Shown here: one piece after another, positions 1 through 14,000 of the stretch | How positions within the stretch are numbered: position 1 is the stretch's first letter | Layout: the number at the start of each line of letters is the position of its first letter | Assembly: GCF_027596085.1 (NCBI RefSeq) | Contig: NC_072472.1 | Location: 8,459,371 to 8,523,370 of the forward strand | Source: Anoplopoma fimbria | Lineage: Eukaryota; Chordata; Actinopteri; Perciformes; Anoplopomatidae | Direction of reading: 5' to 3' | Length of the DNA stretch: 64,000 bases | Made by a program: the position numbers and the translations under genes | The notes under the pieces: generated by a model | The model's input: only the letters and a program-made list of their open reading frames with translations | What the model was told of the DNA's origin: nothing | Databases searched by the model: none

Positions 1-150
1 TGTAGCAAACAGTAGCAGTACAACAATGTAAAAAATACTGCAGTACAAGTAAACAAGTCCATTGTAATACACAGAATTATTGTGTCAGCCAAATGTAGTT
101 AATTTAGCATTAATTGAAGTATCAAAAGTAAACTGACCCCTGTGGCTGAT
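1..150. repeat. Old interspersed repeat, fish-type, related to copies at 9.1, 12.5 and 26.4 kb
   Basis: The stretch contains gaagtatcaaaagtaaa and a cagtacaagtaaa piece that recur at 12470-12560. A reverse-orientation relative lies at 9090-9240. Similar runs occur widely in teleost introns. The class is unknown and the copies are strongly diverged. Confidence 0.4.
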
Positions 151-224
151 ATATTAATGGACATTATTAAGATAAACCTGATATATTAATCTTTAAGTAA
201 TATTTTAGTTAGTTAGTAGCTAAA

Positions 225-340
225 TTCCCACCCTAGGGGCCGAGCCCCTTCAAAGGGGTCACAAGATAAACCTGAGGGCTCATGGGATGTTTAATCCGGT
301 AGTAAAGAGGAAAAAACATAAATGAAAGATACATTTGTAA
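225..340. repeat. Probable diverged interspersed repeat
   Basis: The stretch with caaaggggtcacaagataa and a following AAAAAA-containing segment resembles a common teleost repeat end. No second copy was found in the window, so support is weak. Confidence 0.3.
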
Positions 341-440
341 AACTTTTCTCTTATCTTCGTGTGTTTTAAAAAAAAATATTAGATAGGGCCATACGTTCAA
401 TCTTTACCAATGCATTGTATAATAAAAACTAAGTACATTT

Positions 441-503
441 AATATATATATATATATATATTAAATGTGTATATGTAATATATATATATTAAATATATAT
501 ATA
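441..503. repeat. (AT)n microsatellite, interrupted
   Basis: A TA-dinucleotide tract, a short spacer and a second TA tract lie upstream of the first visible slc37a2 exon. It has no coding role. Confidence 0.9.
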
Positions 504-899
504 AATGTGCTTAAACATTTAACCAATATTTATTTGATTAAAATTTGACTTCTACCAATATATTAGTCTAGTTGTTCACTCTCTGATACCAACCAGGATG
601 AACACAGTTGGTCCATGACATGCTGGCAGCAGTTGGCTTTATTACGTCAGTGTAAAGTTTTGAACATCTAAATATTTCTTATTTTTGTGTTCTTACAATA
701 TTTTGTATTTATGTAAAGTCTCTTGTTTTATGACAGCTTAACAAACAATATCAAGTCATGCCTTATTTTTTATTTTGTTTCACAGTGTGCAGTATTATAA
801 TCAGTTATAACTTTGCAATACATTCTTGTTGTCTTATCAGAAAGACTTTGCCATCTTTATTATTTATTTATAATTTATTATTTTATCTCTCTTTTGCAG

Positions 900-3800
900 G
901 TATCGTGGTTTCATTCTTACCCTCACCTTCCTCTTCTACACGGCCTACCATCTGTCAAGGAAACCTATCAGCATTGTTAAGGTAACTGGGTCAATTCAAT
1001 TCCTTTTTATCTACAGAGTTTTTTTGCAGGAACGTGACCAGTCTGGGTCATGGGTCAAAAGTCGCCTGTAAGACGTTCTCTGGAGATCCTTCAAAAGAGT
1101 TTAGGAATCAAGTTAGCTTCAACAGAATTCCTTCCTCTTTCCTCATTAAAGAACAAAACAGATTAGAAAAGGATTAATGAATATCTGAAAGTATCAGATT
1201 TTTTGATTCAGAGTTAGACAAAATATTTATCTTCACAAATTGAAGATTTTCCGTTTAATGCAAATTTACCTAAACTCCCAGCAGGTTTATCAGTCTCTCT
1301 TGATTATGTAAATAGTTCATATGTCTGTATGCATATCATATATTGTATTTCTGTGTCTGTGAGAGTTTTATTCGGGTCGTTTCACCTGCTTATGACCTAT
1401 TATGTGTTTCTATCTGATCATCAGAGTGAGCTGCACAGAAACTGTTCCTCAGTAATTCGACCTGCAGATCTTAACATAACCAACAATGCTACTTGGTGTG
1501 ACTGGGCGCCCTTTGGTAAGTCTTTTATTTGCTATCAACTTTGACAGGTACGGTATTAGAATGCTTTTTAATTTGAGCACAGGCTCTCCCAACATCCCAG
1601 TGATCCGGGGTTCACTGCCCAGTTTAAGTTCCCGGCTCGGATGTGAGTTTCTGAAAACATAGATGGTTGTGTTGGTGTGTGGGAAGCTGTTTTCCAACTG
1701 AAACATCCATAATTCTAAATGATTACGTGGAGAAAGCTAACAGTTTCATTTGTGTCGTCCCTCTAGACCAGGACAACTATCAGACACTGTTTGGAGTCTT
1801 GGATAACTCCTTCCTGGTTGCCTATGCCATCGGCATGTTTTTCAGGTTTGTATGTGCTGTTGCCTGCAGACATCTTTATACTTGTGTGTGTGTTTGTGCT
1901 TTGTTGAGTCTTAATAGTTTTCTTGTGTTAACAGTGGGATATTTGGAGAGCGCCTGCCTCTGCGGTACTACCTGAGTTTTGGGATGCTGATGAGCGGATT
2001 GTTCACATGTCTGTTCGGCCTCGGCTTCTACTTGAACATCCACTCCTTATGGTACTACGCCATCATCCAGGTAAAGACACAATCACAAAGTCCTCTACTT
2101 TCTTTTGTTCCCTAAACCTGTTGTAAACACAGGAGACCCCCTGACCTTTCCTCTTATGCCACCATCAGGATAGAATTTGCATGCAACAAATCGCCAAATC
2201 TATTTACCGATTGTCATTCAATTAGCTGAATTCCCCTTTTTACTTTGGTGATAAAACGACAATTCCTACAGGAACCTATAAACAGTGAAATGTGAATGTG
2301 AACCCTTTGTCTTGTTGAATAGAGTACATTTGAGAATTAAGCAGAATTATCTTGCAAGTGCTTGTTGTAGAGCAGTTGTTGGAATAAATAAAAATATGAA
2401 TTAAAACTACTGAAGACCCTATACTAGCTTTACCTGTTCTACAACCAATGTATTTATTCTCATGGTGGTGTGGTAAAGGCCCAATCTGTAAATTTAGACC
2501 ATTTAAATTACTCACATACATGATTTAATGCATCTGCCAACACCTCTAAACTTGTTTGTATCCTGTTTGTTTAAGCCATACAAGAACAGAAATGCAAAAA
2601 CAACAGTTTTTGGTTTAAGGGTTAATTTACTCGGTAGAACAATTTCTTGGTGAACAACTTCTGTCCACAGTGACTCGCTGGAGTCCTGTCATCACAGTGA
2701 AGTTTCCAGTTTTGGTTTTGTCATGCCTCTGCAGAGACCAACAGCTGTGCTCGCTGACCATATCTGTCAACCCACAGTATAGCTGGAGATGTTGCCCAGA
2801 AGTTCTGCATAGATGGAGAAACTGTTGTTCGTCACAAAATAGTTACAGACCATAACTCAACCTTAAAACCATTTTAAAATTGACATTTTTAGATTTCTGT
2901 TTGTGTATGGATCTCATTTCACTTCCTGAAATGTTTTAACTGTTCCCTTAATAGTTTGCAAACAGTTTTACAACCTGTCTGTTGACCTCTGTTGTTGTAA
3001 AACCTTTAAACCAGTACAGAATTATGAACCTTTGAATAGCGAAACAATCTCTGGTCCATTTTTTTCTGGCAGATCTACTGCAGAGAACAAACTCACGTTA
3101 GGGATGAAAGAGGGAAGCACAGAGATCAGATGAGCTGTTTATTGCTCACTCACCAACAAATGTACCCATACCAACACAGACACACACAGTCAGGTTCCAT
3201 TGGTCAACCTTGACTCTGGGAAATGAATGTTGGTCTCAGTGTTGGTGCACGCTGTGTTAAGACACAGTCACACGAGTTTTGTTTCACTTCAGTCTTTTTT
3301 TTTTCCCTTTGTCGAGTAATAACTTCCCAAATCACTGTGCAGGTTTTAGTCATGTGAGAGCTGGTTAATGTCAGGAACAAGTGAAAAAAACAGTTTTGGA
3401 CACAAGCTACTTTCCCTTCCCGTGTCCAGTAATAAGGCTGCAGCTTTGGAAATTCAGTTAAACTGCACTGACTGATTTAAGTTTGTAGTTATCTCATGAA
3501 TATAAGGCTGTTTAATTGCTCTTAAGTTAAGTGTCAGATGAGCCTCAGACCATCGCGTGACCCTTCCCTGGGCTCAAATTCCACAAGTGAATTCAACAAT
3601 TTTTCAATTAGAAATTTTACTTATTCTATAGATGATTCACATCAAACTTAATCACATTAAAGTTAATAGCCTTAAAGAAAAAATGGTCCTCTTTGACTTA
3701 AGAGAGATCAATGTGTAATATCGGAGCCTGAGTTTTTAAAGCCTGCAGCAGCTACATGAAGCTATTAAAAGAAATCACTGATTCCTTGTATTGATAACAA

Positions 3801-6800
3801 CCCTTTTACTCCATCACATGTGTGGTCACTGTGGGTCAGTACAGACCTTATTCATTGTCTCCTCTCTTTAAAATCTTTTACAGATCTCATGGTGGCTTAG
3901 TCAGGCTTTCCGCACACACATCACATGACTCACAGCTGAATCATAGGACGGCAGCAGTTTGCCTGGGGCTTATGTAGGTTTGGTGTGGGAATGTATAAAC
4001 TCAAGGCTCACTTGTCTTCTTATTCTCCTTCTTTAAGTAGAGTCTGTAGGGTTACACCAGCATTAAGAGGCTTTGATGCTGTAAGTTAACCCCGGCTTGT
4101 TTCTCCCTCTGTTTGCTTCATTCTGCAGGTCATGAACGGGCTGATGCAGACCACCGGTTGGCCTGCAGTGGTGGCTTGTGTCGGCAACTGGTTTGGAAAG
4201 GGGAAGTGAGTGCTACGCGATGTGCACCAGGCGTGCAGTCCTGCTGACTATGCAGCATTAGATACATTTTCTTTTTTTGTAGCTGGCTGAATCAGACTTT
4301 CACATTTGTCATGTTTTGACAGCACAGTGAGAACTAGGTTTAATTTATCTCAGACAATCAAACCCACATCATAAATCTAAACTGCCCCTCAAATAAACAA
4401 GACTGTTCAAAAGTTTGATTGGGTCCAGTCAAATGTCTGAGGCCATGTCCACATTACTACTTTTCCATTTTAAAACGCATATCTTTTGCTACGTTTACAC
4501 TGAGCATCCACACAAGGTCAAAGTTTTAGAGCATCGAAAACAAATAAGTTAAAAAACGCTCCCGAGGACTGATAAGTTTGAAAACGGCGGGGCTACCTCA
4601 TGGTGTGGACAGCGGAAACGGAGAAGCGGGCAAACACTTGACCTGGCTCCGTCTGAAGTTCACAAACACATCTTCCAGCACCTCTAAAGCTTTGCGGTTA
4701 ACACATTGCGTCTTGTTTGTTTAACCCACACACAAACAGAAATGTTAAAACTTAAATTTGTGTGTTTAGTAGGAGTTATGTGCTGGAACCCCCTGCTTCT
4801 AGTGTTCATGCTATGCTAATGATGTCCTGACTCCAGCTCGGCACTCAACACACAGACTTGATATTGCTCTTGATCTCACTTTAAGAGTGAATAAGCATCT
4901 TTTCCTAAAATGTTGAACTACAACTTTAATGTGACTTGCGACTAATTGATTGATTGCGCTTGTGTTTTGATCATCAGACGTGGGTTCATCATGGGTGTGT
5001 GGAACTCCCACACCTCAGTGGGAAACATCTTGGGCTCCCTCATAGCAGGAGCCTTTGTGTCGTCGCAGTGGGGAATGTCCTTCATCGTCCCTGGACTCAT
5101 AATCGCCTCCACTGGGGTCCTGTGCTTCTTCTTCCTGGTTGAGAGTAAGTTTCTATTCGTCGGTCAAACCCTCATTAAACTGTTTCACAGAGGCATTTGA
5201 CGAAAACCCTCATGTCGGGTGTATATCCGAAGACATGTATTATGAGGGTGGCTGTCACAGATACAATCAACACTTGAAGGATCCTGTTTGACTTGTTTGT
5301 AAAGCAATTATTTTTGGTTGCTGTTACTTTGAAGGTGTGATATTTAACTTAGCTACAGTACCATTACCTTGTTCAAAGCTTAGCAAACTCTAGCTCTGTC
5401 TGGCCAAATATTTACAATAAAGATCTGAATTATAGGATATACCTAAATGATCTGTTCTTAAAGTGGAAGAGCTGCACAGTTCTGTGCATGGATATGCAAA
5501 ATATAGTCTAGGTGATGTGCAAAAGTTAATATTTATGAAGTATGAAATAAAAAGAATATGTGCATTTCGGGAAATAGTAAAGATGTGCGATTAGATTAAT
5601 TGAGATTTAAAAGATTGGTTAGTAATTTTAACCCTTAGTACAGACTTAAGTGTGATAATTAGCCATACTAACATGTTGTATCTTGTTGTCTTAACATTAC
5701 ATCTCTTGTGAAACCTAAATGTTGCTTTTAAGTCCCAATTTCTTTCCCCCTCTCTCTTGCAGAACCTGAACACGTCAACTGCACTCCTCCTCACCATCAT
5801 GTGAGTAAAAGCTACAAACCTAATCTACATAATTCATCCTGAATATTGATAATAAACTTAATTTTCATAACATTAGAAATGAAGCACATTGTGCTTTGCA
5901 ATAAGGAAAAATAGACATAGAATGAATATAAAAACTGGTAAAAATATGATAGAACATATGTATACCATAGGATGGAAAATAAAACCCACTGAATAATAAT
6001 TAAACTGAAATCAGTACTCATATTTGCATCATACACATATACATCAATAAACACTGCAGCAGCATTCTCAACATTCTCTTCTACTCTATTCTTTACTTTT
6101 CTATATTAGTGGTGGAGATTTTAAGTTTTTTTCCCTTCGATCGCTCTCTCTCTATCTCCTGTAACGAGACTGTTTGATCTCATGCATATTCTTTGTGTTT
6201 TCAGAGTGAAAAGGAGGACGAAGAGACGGAGCCTCCCCCCACTAACTCATCCCATGTGGATGTGACCGCCTACGGTTCCATCAGCGCTGAGCCCGCGGAG
6301 GTTGTTGAGGAGCCTACGGAGGCCATCAGCTTCAGTGGGGCTCTCAGTATACCTGTGAGTGTTGACAACTCTTTTTAATTATCCAAATGTCTCTTATGAC
6401 TTTATTTGTATTGCAGGATGACCACAGCTCCAATTGGCTTAATATTTGCTAAGGTGCTGGAAGCATCAATGAGTTCAAACTTTTATTTTAAGCTTCTGGT
6501 CAAACAGACCCTGTATGCTCTGATGAAAGTCTGTGAAACACTGCGTAGATGTAAGTATGCAGATATCTCAGAGGTAGTAACAGAGCGTGACACAGGATGA
6601 AGGTGTATCTTAAAGGTGATGTGTATTGAGGTTTTGACTTTGCTTCAATGATAATGGATCGTTGATCACTGAATGGATACATCAGTCCCGATTGATGTAT
6701 CGTTACACCTCAAGTAAAAGACATGGAGACAGAGAAGGGGGGGGGGACAGTTGATTGTGAATTGTAGCGATGTGATAATGAAGGCATTTAAGACATTTTG

Positions 6801-9800
6801 AGATGATGAAAGGTTTTCATGGTGTTTTAATGTCTCACTCAGGGAGTGGTGGAGTTCTCTCTCTGCCTGCTGTTCGCCAAGCTGGTCAGCTACACCTTCC
6901 TGTACTGGCTTCCTCTCTACATCTCCAACGTTGGTCAGTATTTACACACACACTTTATTTGTTCCCAAAGAGGAGAATGTCATACATCATACGTTGTAGT
7001 TTTATCCACATGATTTAAAGTCTTTTTTTTTAAGTTGATTGAAGGTTTTTTTTGTTGTAATTTTCAGCACATTTCGATGCAAAAGCGGCAGGAGACATGT
7101 CCACATTGTTTGATGTCGGAGGAATCGTGGGTAAGCATTGAGCCTCAACTGATGTGTTGAATAACTTGATCTGACAGGATTTAATTTTCCAACCTGTTTC
7201 GGACAAAAGAAATAGAAGGAAATACGTAAAATACAATATATATTATGGAGATACATCTTGACAGATGTGTTTTGTTTCAATCCCCCTCCAGACTGATTAG
7301 TTCACTCCAGACTTGATTGCTCATCCTTAGTCACTCGGATGTTGAAGTGGAAATTTTTCAAATTCAATTTAGATGTATGAATTTTGTCAGTCCAAATTTA
7401 GCAACTAGGTTGTGTTTTTTTTGGCAGTTTGAGCACCTTGAATATAGTTTTTAGAATATTGCACACTTTTAAATCACTCTCTGTGAATTACTTATAAAAA
7501 AAATGGCACCACATCAATTCAGAGAGATGTTTTTTTTGAGTAAAATGTAAATAAGATATAATACTAAAGTACAATACCAATGGCGTAGATTCCTTTGTAT
7601 TTAACCCTTGTGCATCCATTTAAAACAGTTCCTCTGGTATACGTCAATGATTAGCAACACCATTGAGTTTTATGTATTGCATCTTAACACTGCAGTGCTC
7701 CATAATACAGCACCAATGTCCCTAGTGGAAACCAGAAAGATAACATGGATTTGCGCCATAGGGCAAACATGAGAAAAAGGCTCCATCTGGTGGAAAATAT
7801 CAAAGACTACAATTTGGAGCCACTGCTCTAGATTCAAAATAGGAAAGTTAAAGTAATGTAACTGGTAATCACAGGGCTGCGACGATGACATGATCTGACT
7901 TGACTGTGTTGTGTGTCTACAGGAGGCATCATGGCCGGCCTTGTGTCTGACTACACAGGTGGGAGAGCGACAACTTGCGGCGTCATGTTGCTCACTGCTG
8001 CTCCAATGGTGAGTTTCATCTATTAAATAGAACTACTTCATGACGGAATGGTCGCCCTTGTAACTAGTGGCTTCCTGGCCTGATTTGTGTGTACATGAAG
8101 AGCAAAACATTGTTCAGTGGTTCTAAAAGACAACAATTGAAAGGACAGAAAGAGACAATGGCACCTCTGACAGTCCATTTACTTACGGCTTTCTTTTATA
8201 TTTATTTAACTAACTCAATATTTAGAGTTCAATAATGATCGAGAGTCAATTACTCTTTTTCTAGCAATATTCTACCCCGTGGGCCCATGGACTAAATGGA
8301 ATTTTAAATGATTGAATTCTTCTTCTTTTGGGGCCTAAACAATTTCAAATGTTTATAATACATTTTGATAATAGTAATACTGTTTTTATCTCTGTTAACA
8401 TAGTTATTATTAAAGTAAAGAAGAAAAACATCAATGTAACAGCTGAATCCAAACACTTCAATGGTAGTGTATGTGTTGAAAGGATACAGTTAATATTTTT
8501 CTAATATTTTCTTGGGAGAAAGAAAACATACCAGATTGATATATGAACATTAAGTTGAATGTGTGATGTCTGCTGATTGTTTTGTTTTGTTCATGTTCCA
8601 GCTTTTCCTCTATAATTACATTGGACAAAGGAGCATCGGCACTACAGTCGGTAAGACTTCTTTGCTTATTTAATTCTTCTACACTTTATTGGATTTTAGA
8701 AAAAAAACAAAAAACATAAAGTAATCAGAAATGATTGTTTATATACTAAAGTTGCATTATATATATATACAGTGTTGAAGGTCTTTATAAACTGTGTTTT
8801 TTCCATATGTAGGTATGCTGCTATTGTGTGGAGGCCTGGTGAACGGACCATACGCCCTCATCACTACTGCTGTATCTGCTGACCTGGTAAGACCTGAAGC
8901 ATGATGGGTAACTCACTGTTTTATGTCCCTGTCGTCTGTCAACAAATCCTTCAGCAAAAGCACGTCTGTTGTGACAAAATCAGTTTGAGGATCCTGATGA
9001 CATGTAGTGGACATAGATTAATAATTTAAACCAAGTTTTCGCTACTTACATGATCTATTTGCACTGTGGGGATATAACTAACTGAATGGGCCATTCTGCA
9101 AAAGTACTCCTACTCTTACTTTTGGTACTTTAAGTGTATTTTGATGCTAATCCTCTCTACTTTTGATGCAGGACATTAACTTGTAACAGAGTATTTCTAC
9201 ACTGTGGTATGACTACGTTTACTAAAGTAAAATATCTGAGATTGTCTCCCAACACTGAGTCTTTGTTGCAACAGGGAACACATGAGAGTCTGAGAGGAAA
9301 CTCCAGGGCGTTGTCAACAGTGACAGCAATTATTGACGGGACGGGTTCAATAGGTATGCATGGAGTTCTTTTTCAACTCTTTTAAAGCTGCTCTAATCAT
9401 ATGGAATGGAATCATCTTTGTTTTTCCATCTTCTTCATTTTTTGCTTTTCAATGAGAACATTTCAGCACTTTATAGGGTTTTCTTGTAAATTAATTTAAA
9501 AGTCTAAAAGGTTGAAACTTTTGATGTGAAATATTAAAAAAGAACAGTCAGTGACATTGTTGTGTTCTCTGTAGGAGCTGCGGTGGGTCCTCTGCTGGCC
9601 GGTGTGATCTCGCCATACGGCTGGAACAAAGTCTTCTACATGCTCATCACTGCTGACGTCTTAGCCTGCCTGGTCAGAAAACGCCTTTTTATCTATTGAC
9701 CGACTTCTTTATTCTCTAAGACTACAACACAGCCGGGCTTGAAATGATCTGAGATCTTTTTGTCATTACTGCTTAATACAGTCCAGTAACTGAACCCTGA

Positions 9801-10839
9801 CTGACACATTGTTTCATTTTCCGTCTTCAGTTTTTATCCAGGCTCGTTTACAAAGAAGCTTATGGTTGGTGTCGACGGGCCCCTCGAGCCAGAGGGTGAG
9901 TATCACCTCCAGTAGGGCTGCACAATTAATCGCATATAAGATAGGAGATGTATGTCTAAAATTACCGATACCGATGTTGGAAATCAGTCCGATCGGTGCA
10001 TCCCTAATATTAGTAGATCACGATTTTGGCTTCCCACAATTAAATGAACATGATAGACTGCAATATGGACGTTTAAAATGCCTGCTCCTCTGATAGAAAC
10101 TCAGTTGTATGAGTCAAGCAATTCCTAAGCTCACAACCAGCCACCTGGTGATGATGTAGCTGTCAAGGCGCTGCAGCGGCACCCTGCAGTGACAGCCTGT
10201 GAAATACTTCCCTGAATATTGTAGCTGCAATAAGGACCAGTCTAACTTTGATGCAAAGATTTTTACATCAGAAGGAATTTAGCAGAAGATGGCAGTGACT
10301 GATTCTGTTATATCTCATAAGCACTTAGAATTCATTCAAATGCAAAGGATTTCATTGGCATGATGTAACAATTTACACAATTCTTTATAAGGAAAACAAA
10401 AATACAAATACTAATATTTGTGTTTTTTATGTGGAGTTAGGTGATGATCAGACTGATCCACTTATATTCATTAAGAAAAAGGGAGTCAACTATGTAACTC
10501 CCTCTAAAACCCCAAATGTTGTTTGTTATATGGATGAATCAATGAAAATATGATGTGTTATAATTTGTGAACTTTATAGATGTTAGTAGGTAGGATTTCT
10601 TGCGTACTTTGGACAGAGCAAAGCTAGATGTTTCCCTTAGTATCCAGTCTTAATACTCAGCTTCTTATCTTACTTTGGGCCAGACAGTGAATATGGTTAT
10701 TTCCTTAAATGTCAAACTATTCCTTTAAACAAGAAATAAAATAAGGATATTCTATTTAAAGGGTTATGGTATTAGATTGCATAATAAATGTCTAATAGTC
10801 ATTCTCAAATCTTTTTATTTCAGGTTCAAAGAAATCTGA
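900..10839 (+). CDS. slc37a2: Sugar-phosphate/phosphate exchanger, SLC37A2-like (5' partial, 17 exons)
   Basis: Major facilitator family antiporter of the ER membrane; SLC37A1/A2 exchange glucose-6-phosphate for phosphate. Exons seen: 900-981, 1425-1515, 1767-1845, 1935-2070, 4129-4205, 4978-5144, 5763-5800, 6205-6354, 6843-6933, 7068-7130, 7923-8008, 8602-8650, 8813-8886, 9275-9353, 9575-9672, 9831-9895 and 10824-10839. All introns are GT-AG and the phases agree, giving 479 residues. The human protein is about 505, so only the first coding exon (about 24 residues) is missing upstream. Visible family marks are the HLSRKPISIVK start of the first luminal loop, FGERLPLRYY and LVSDYTGGRA (MFS motif A-like), WNSHTSVGNILGSL, and STVTAIIDGTGSIGAA. 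The acidic central loop (exon 6205-6354) is variable in the family. The APF-D-NNY region, the CTPPHHH stretch and the KEI end favour SLC37A2 over SLC37A1. Loop sequons such as NCS and NAT suggest glycosylation. Confidence 0.9.
2530..4128. other. Long slc37a2 intron without recognised genes
   Basis: This is part of the intron between exons 1935-2070 and 4129-4205. A piece near 2540-2610 (cacctctaaac, tgtttgtttaa, aacagaaatg) resembles 4680-4760 in the next intron, so both carry fragments of one diverged repeat. The rest shows no exon-like frame that fits the gene. Confidence 0.45.
4441..4760. repeat. Interspersed DNA-transposon-like repeat in slc37a2 intron
   Basis: The motifs ggccatgtccacattac, ttttaaaacgcat, gctacgtttacac, aaaacgctcccg and gtggacagcggaaacggag come in the order I recall from a common teleost non-autonomous repeat. 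Its transposon class was not established. CG-containing motifs in an AT-rich intron set it apart. Confidence 0.5.
8220..8460 (+). repeat. Diverged repeat copy shared with 36.24-37.18 kb
   Basis: Two blocks recur in the same order near 36.3 and 37.1 kb: gttcaataatgatcgagag versus gttcagtactgatcgagag, and cttcttttggggcctaaac versus cttcttttggggcccaaac. Here the blocks are about 75 bp apart in an slc37a2 intron. Confidence 0.5.
9085..9245. repeat. Old interspersed repeat in slc37a2 intron
   Basis: The stretch contains cttttggtactttaagtg and cagagtatttctacactgtg. It reads as the reverse complement of the copy at 12530-12570 and belongs to a very common teleost repeat. It is diverged and non-coding. 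Confidence 0.5.
9911..10060. mobile_element. Non-autonomous hAT-like transposon remnants
   Basis: agggctgcacaattaatcgc opens the segment, ccgatcggtgcatccctaa follows, and a second piece with atcacgattttggcttccc comes after. These resemble ends of short fish hAT-type elements. No transposase frame is present, and at least two fragments appear joined or nested. The piece sits just inside the last slc37a2 intron. Confidence 0.45.
10824..10839 (+). CDS. slc37a2: slc37a2 terminal coding micro-exon
   Basis: Only 16 coding bases complete a split glycine codon and add Phe-Lys-Glu-Ile and the TGA stop. The same KEI ending is known in mammalian SLC37A2, which supports this splice rather than the other reading frame. 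The exon continues as 3' UTR. Confidence 0.8.
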
Positions 10840-11090
10840 AAGACTCACACAATCAAACTGGGGACCAAAAAGAGAAAGGAGGGAGAAAATGCTGAAGCTG
10901 ACCTCAGTGGACATGACAAACTAATCTAAATGGAAACCAATGGAGCCACCATTGGAAGATTCAAGGCACTAAAACTGACGATTGAAGCCTTCTTCTTATT
11001 GTAAAACAGAGACACTTTTTTATGAATGATCTACTCATTTTAACTTGTTTTAATATTCTTTTATCATTAAAAGTGTACATACTGTGTGCA
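10840..11090 (+). other. slc37a2: slc37a2 3' UTR with polyadenylation signal
   Basis: Non-coding sequence follows the stop. An ATTAAA hexamer lies at 11066-11071 with a T/G-rich stretch just after it (tactgtgtgcattttc), so cleavage is expected near 11085-11095. The end is inferred from sequence only. Confidence 0.55.
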
Positions 11091-14000
11091 TTTTCTTAAT
11101 TTATGTCTCCTTAGTTACTGGATAGTCACAATACAGTTTGGTAGTACCTGCTGGTGGCCATTGGTAAGGTGCATCATACACAAGTGTACAAACAAAAGAT
11201 ATAAGGTCAGAAAAGCCCATTTACACACTAATATACATTATACACTCTTGTTCTCCATTTTATGTCAGCGCTACTCAGTCTTTATTGGAATCATGAAGTA
11301 TGGGTGAATGGGTTCATGGTCTTCATTTTTTTTATTTTTTAGAAATATAAAAGAGCACTCGTATTACAGGAGCACTGTTTAATCAGAAGCCTCCCCTGAG
11401 ACACACAGACAAAGTATCTATGGTATTCTTGTTTACATATCAAGTGAAAATTAATTGAAGTAGAGCAGATGTATCAGAAGTGCCACAAAAAGTAACCTTT
11501 AAAATTCACATATAACAGCTCATACACGCATTAAAAAGAAACTGAAACAGTAAAGTATATAGATACGCAATAAACAAAGTATAGTCAAGATGAAGCAAGT
11601 CAAATCTAACTGGAAATGCAGGGGAAAAGAAGAGCAGAGAGCAAAGGAAGCTAGCAACTGTTTTCATTCTGTTATCACAGAGAAATGTTATACAGTAAAT
11701 TACATGTGTTTAAAAGAGCTTCAAAAGTACCTTTACAAAAAAATAATATAGAACATACAAAGACAGAGGTAACATTTTAACCTAAAATAAATGCATATAA
11801 TGGGCATAAGTACAAACACATTAATGGAAATGTACAGCACATAGTGAACAGCTACGCAGATTATGTTTGAAATGCAATAAAAGAAGATTGAAAGGAAGAA
11901 AATAGATATGTGTCACTTTCTCATCACCCACATGACTATTGTTATATGAAGTGCCAGTTAAATCTCTCATTTAAAGCTCCTGATGGTTTTCTCCAGCTGG
12001 TCTCCATAAGTAGGAAACTGTTTATACTGAGCATCTGCCACGACTGAATTTGTGTCAGTAAATCAGTGTAATACAGCACAGTTAGGAATGAGCATACATG
12101 AGTCCCCGTCTCAGCAGTCTTACCCCCTGTTAAGGAGTTTAAATGACCTCCAGCAATATTGCAAACTTTCTTCCTGCAAGAAGAATCTTAACCAAGTCAG
12201 TACTAAGTAGACACGTCGTTTACTGTTGATGTTCCTGACATTTTGGTACACATGCAACCATGAAAATGACCATGATGTTTCATTGTGTTACCTAAAATCT
12301 CCACAAGGGGGTGTGCTTTTTCTACTATCCACTATGTTATTCCTTCAGTACCTCAAACACTAACCCAAGGACATGAGAGAGACTCTAAAGATAAGCTGTG
12401 CTGGAGGTATTAATGTTATTTATGGACGTAAAGATCGCAATACTACATGATTATATACTCCAGTACAAGCAAGCCAAAGTCTGGATTAAAATGTTTACTT
12501 AATTAACAGTCCTGAAGTAGTGCACTTGAAGTATCAAAAGTAAAAGTACTGATTATGGAGAATGGCAGATTTGATTCGCTTCATATACTGCTGGGTTGTT
12601 TAATCTCTATCAATGCATCATATTTTATAATCTGATCATATGTTTTGTATTAATATACAAAGTAAATATAGCTGTTGATAGCCCTAGTAGGGCTCTCTGG
12701 AGACATTTAAATGGTGAGACATGACGAGAAAAATAAAGGTATATTGAGAAGTTGGCAGTCTGTCATGTAAAGACCTCTAAATGAGAGGCAGTTATGGTAT
12801 ATCTGAAGTGTTAACATTTTATTGAATTCAATAGTAAATAGTTTGACGTTCTGCTGCAAGTGAGGATTTATTTTCAAGACTAAACTCTTGGTCTAAATAA
12901 ATTTTAAGCGGACAGATCGATCATTTTGATATTAGATTGGAGCTTCAACAATGATTAAATTAATATATTACATATTAAAGAGCGTTGTACAAGAACAACT
13001 TAAACAGAAGCTTGCAATAAATGCAGACACAAAAGACACCTTCACAAAACTGGAAATGTTTTTTTTTAGTCAAACAATCATGATCAGGCTTATAAAAAAC
13101 TGGTTTACAGCTCTCTTGTATGTGGCTGACCCACAGAGGTGTTTTTCAATTCTCCTAACTGATTAGAGCTCTTTTCAGTTTGAGGTTCTGGGAATTATGT
13201 GAGGCTAGTCAACTCTACTGAGAAAATGCTCTAGGTGTAAACTGATTTGTCTTTAACAGGTGCAACAAAAACTATAAAGGCCGGGGAGGAGTGTTGTTGT
13301 CTCTACATGCAAAATTATGTCAAAAACTGTTTGGGTGCACCATGAATGTGCATGATGTTTTCAATGGTAACCGGTTATCTTGTGTAAGATGAGATTTCAG
13401 CAGCAGAGGACAGTCAAAACAAAACAGATCCCAGTCCCTCTAAATCAAGCCTCTCTTTAAAAACTTATATTATTTTCGGTTTATCATTTATGTTTTTATC
13501 AGAACGATGCACGGAGCAGCTGTCTGTTCTGTCGATACCAGAATGGGAGGAAGGAAACCCTCGTCTCCTGCTGAAAACCATTAAGGATGAGGAGGTGGGA
13601 CAGCCCCCACATTGTACGCTACCTTGATAACTTGTTTCACAAGGAGATAAAAAGATTAAGGAGCAAGCTGACCCAGGGTGAGATGAGAATAAATAAATAA
13701 ATAATAATAAATGTAATAATTTGGCACTTAACACAAGACATAAAACAAAATCTGAGACACTGACGATAGAACTGATGAAGTTTATCAATATCATCCGATA
13801 CTATACTTTCATTGTTTCTTCGTTAGTCCGAAGTACTACCATAAAGTGGCCTACCTACAAACAAGTGGACTTGACAGTTCAGTTACATAGCAGTGCTTTC
13901 TTTTCTCTTTTCACCATCTCATAAACGTTTTGTGAGGGATGTTGTATCTTGCCAAAGACCAGATCGAGCATGTTTACCTTGAACAAAATCAAGCCAGTGC

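Noticed and set aside
1..899. First coding exon of slc37a2 inside the window
   Set aside because: No frame with the conserved N-terminal residues and a donor in the right phase was found, so it is taken to lie further upstream.
1449..1706. Minus-strand open frame overlapping an slc37a2 exon
   Set aside because: It is antisense to a conserved exon and has no domain; a shadow frame.
13465..13794. 109-codon minus-strand frame in the gap after slc37a2
   Set aside because: Low-complexity hydrophobic sequence, no splice-consistent neighbours, no recognised family.
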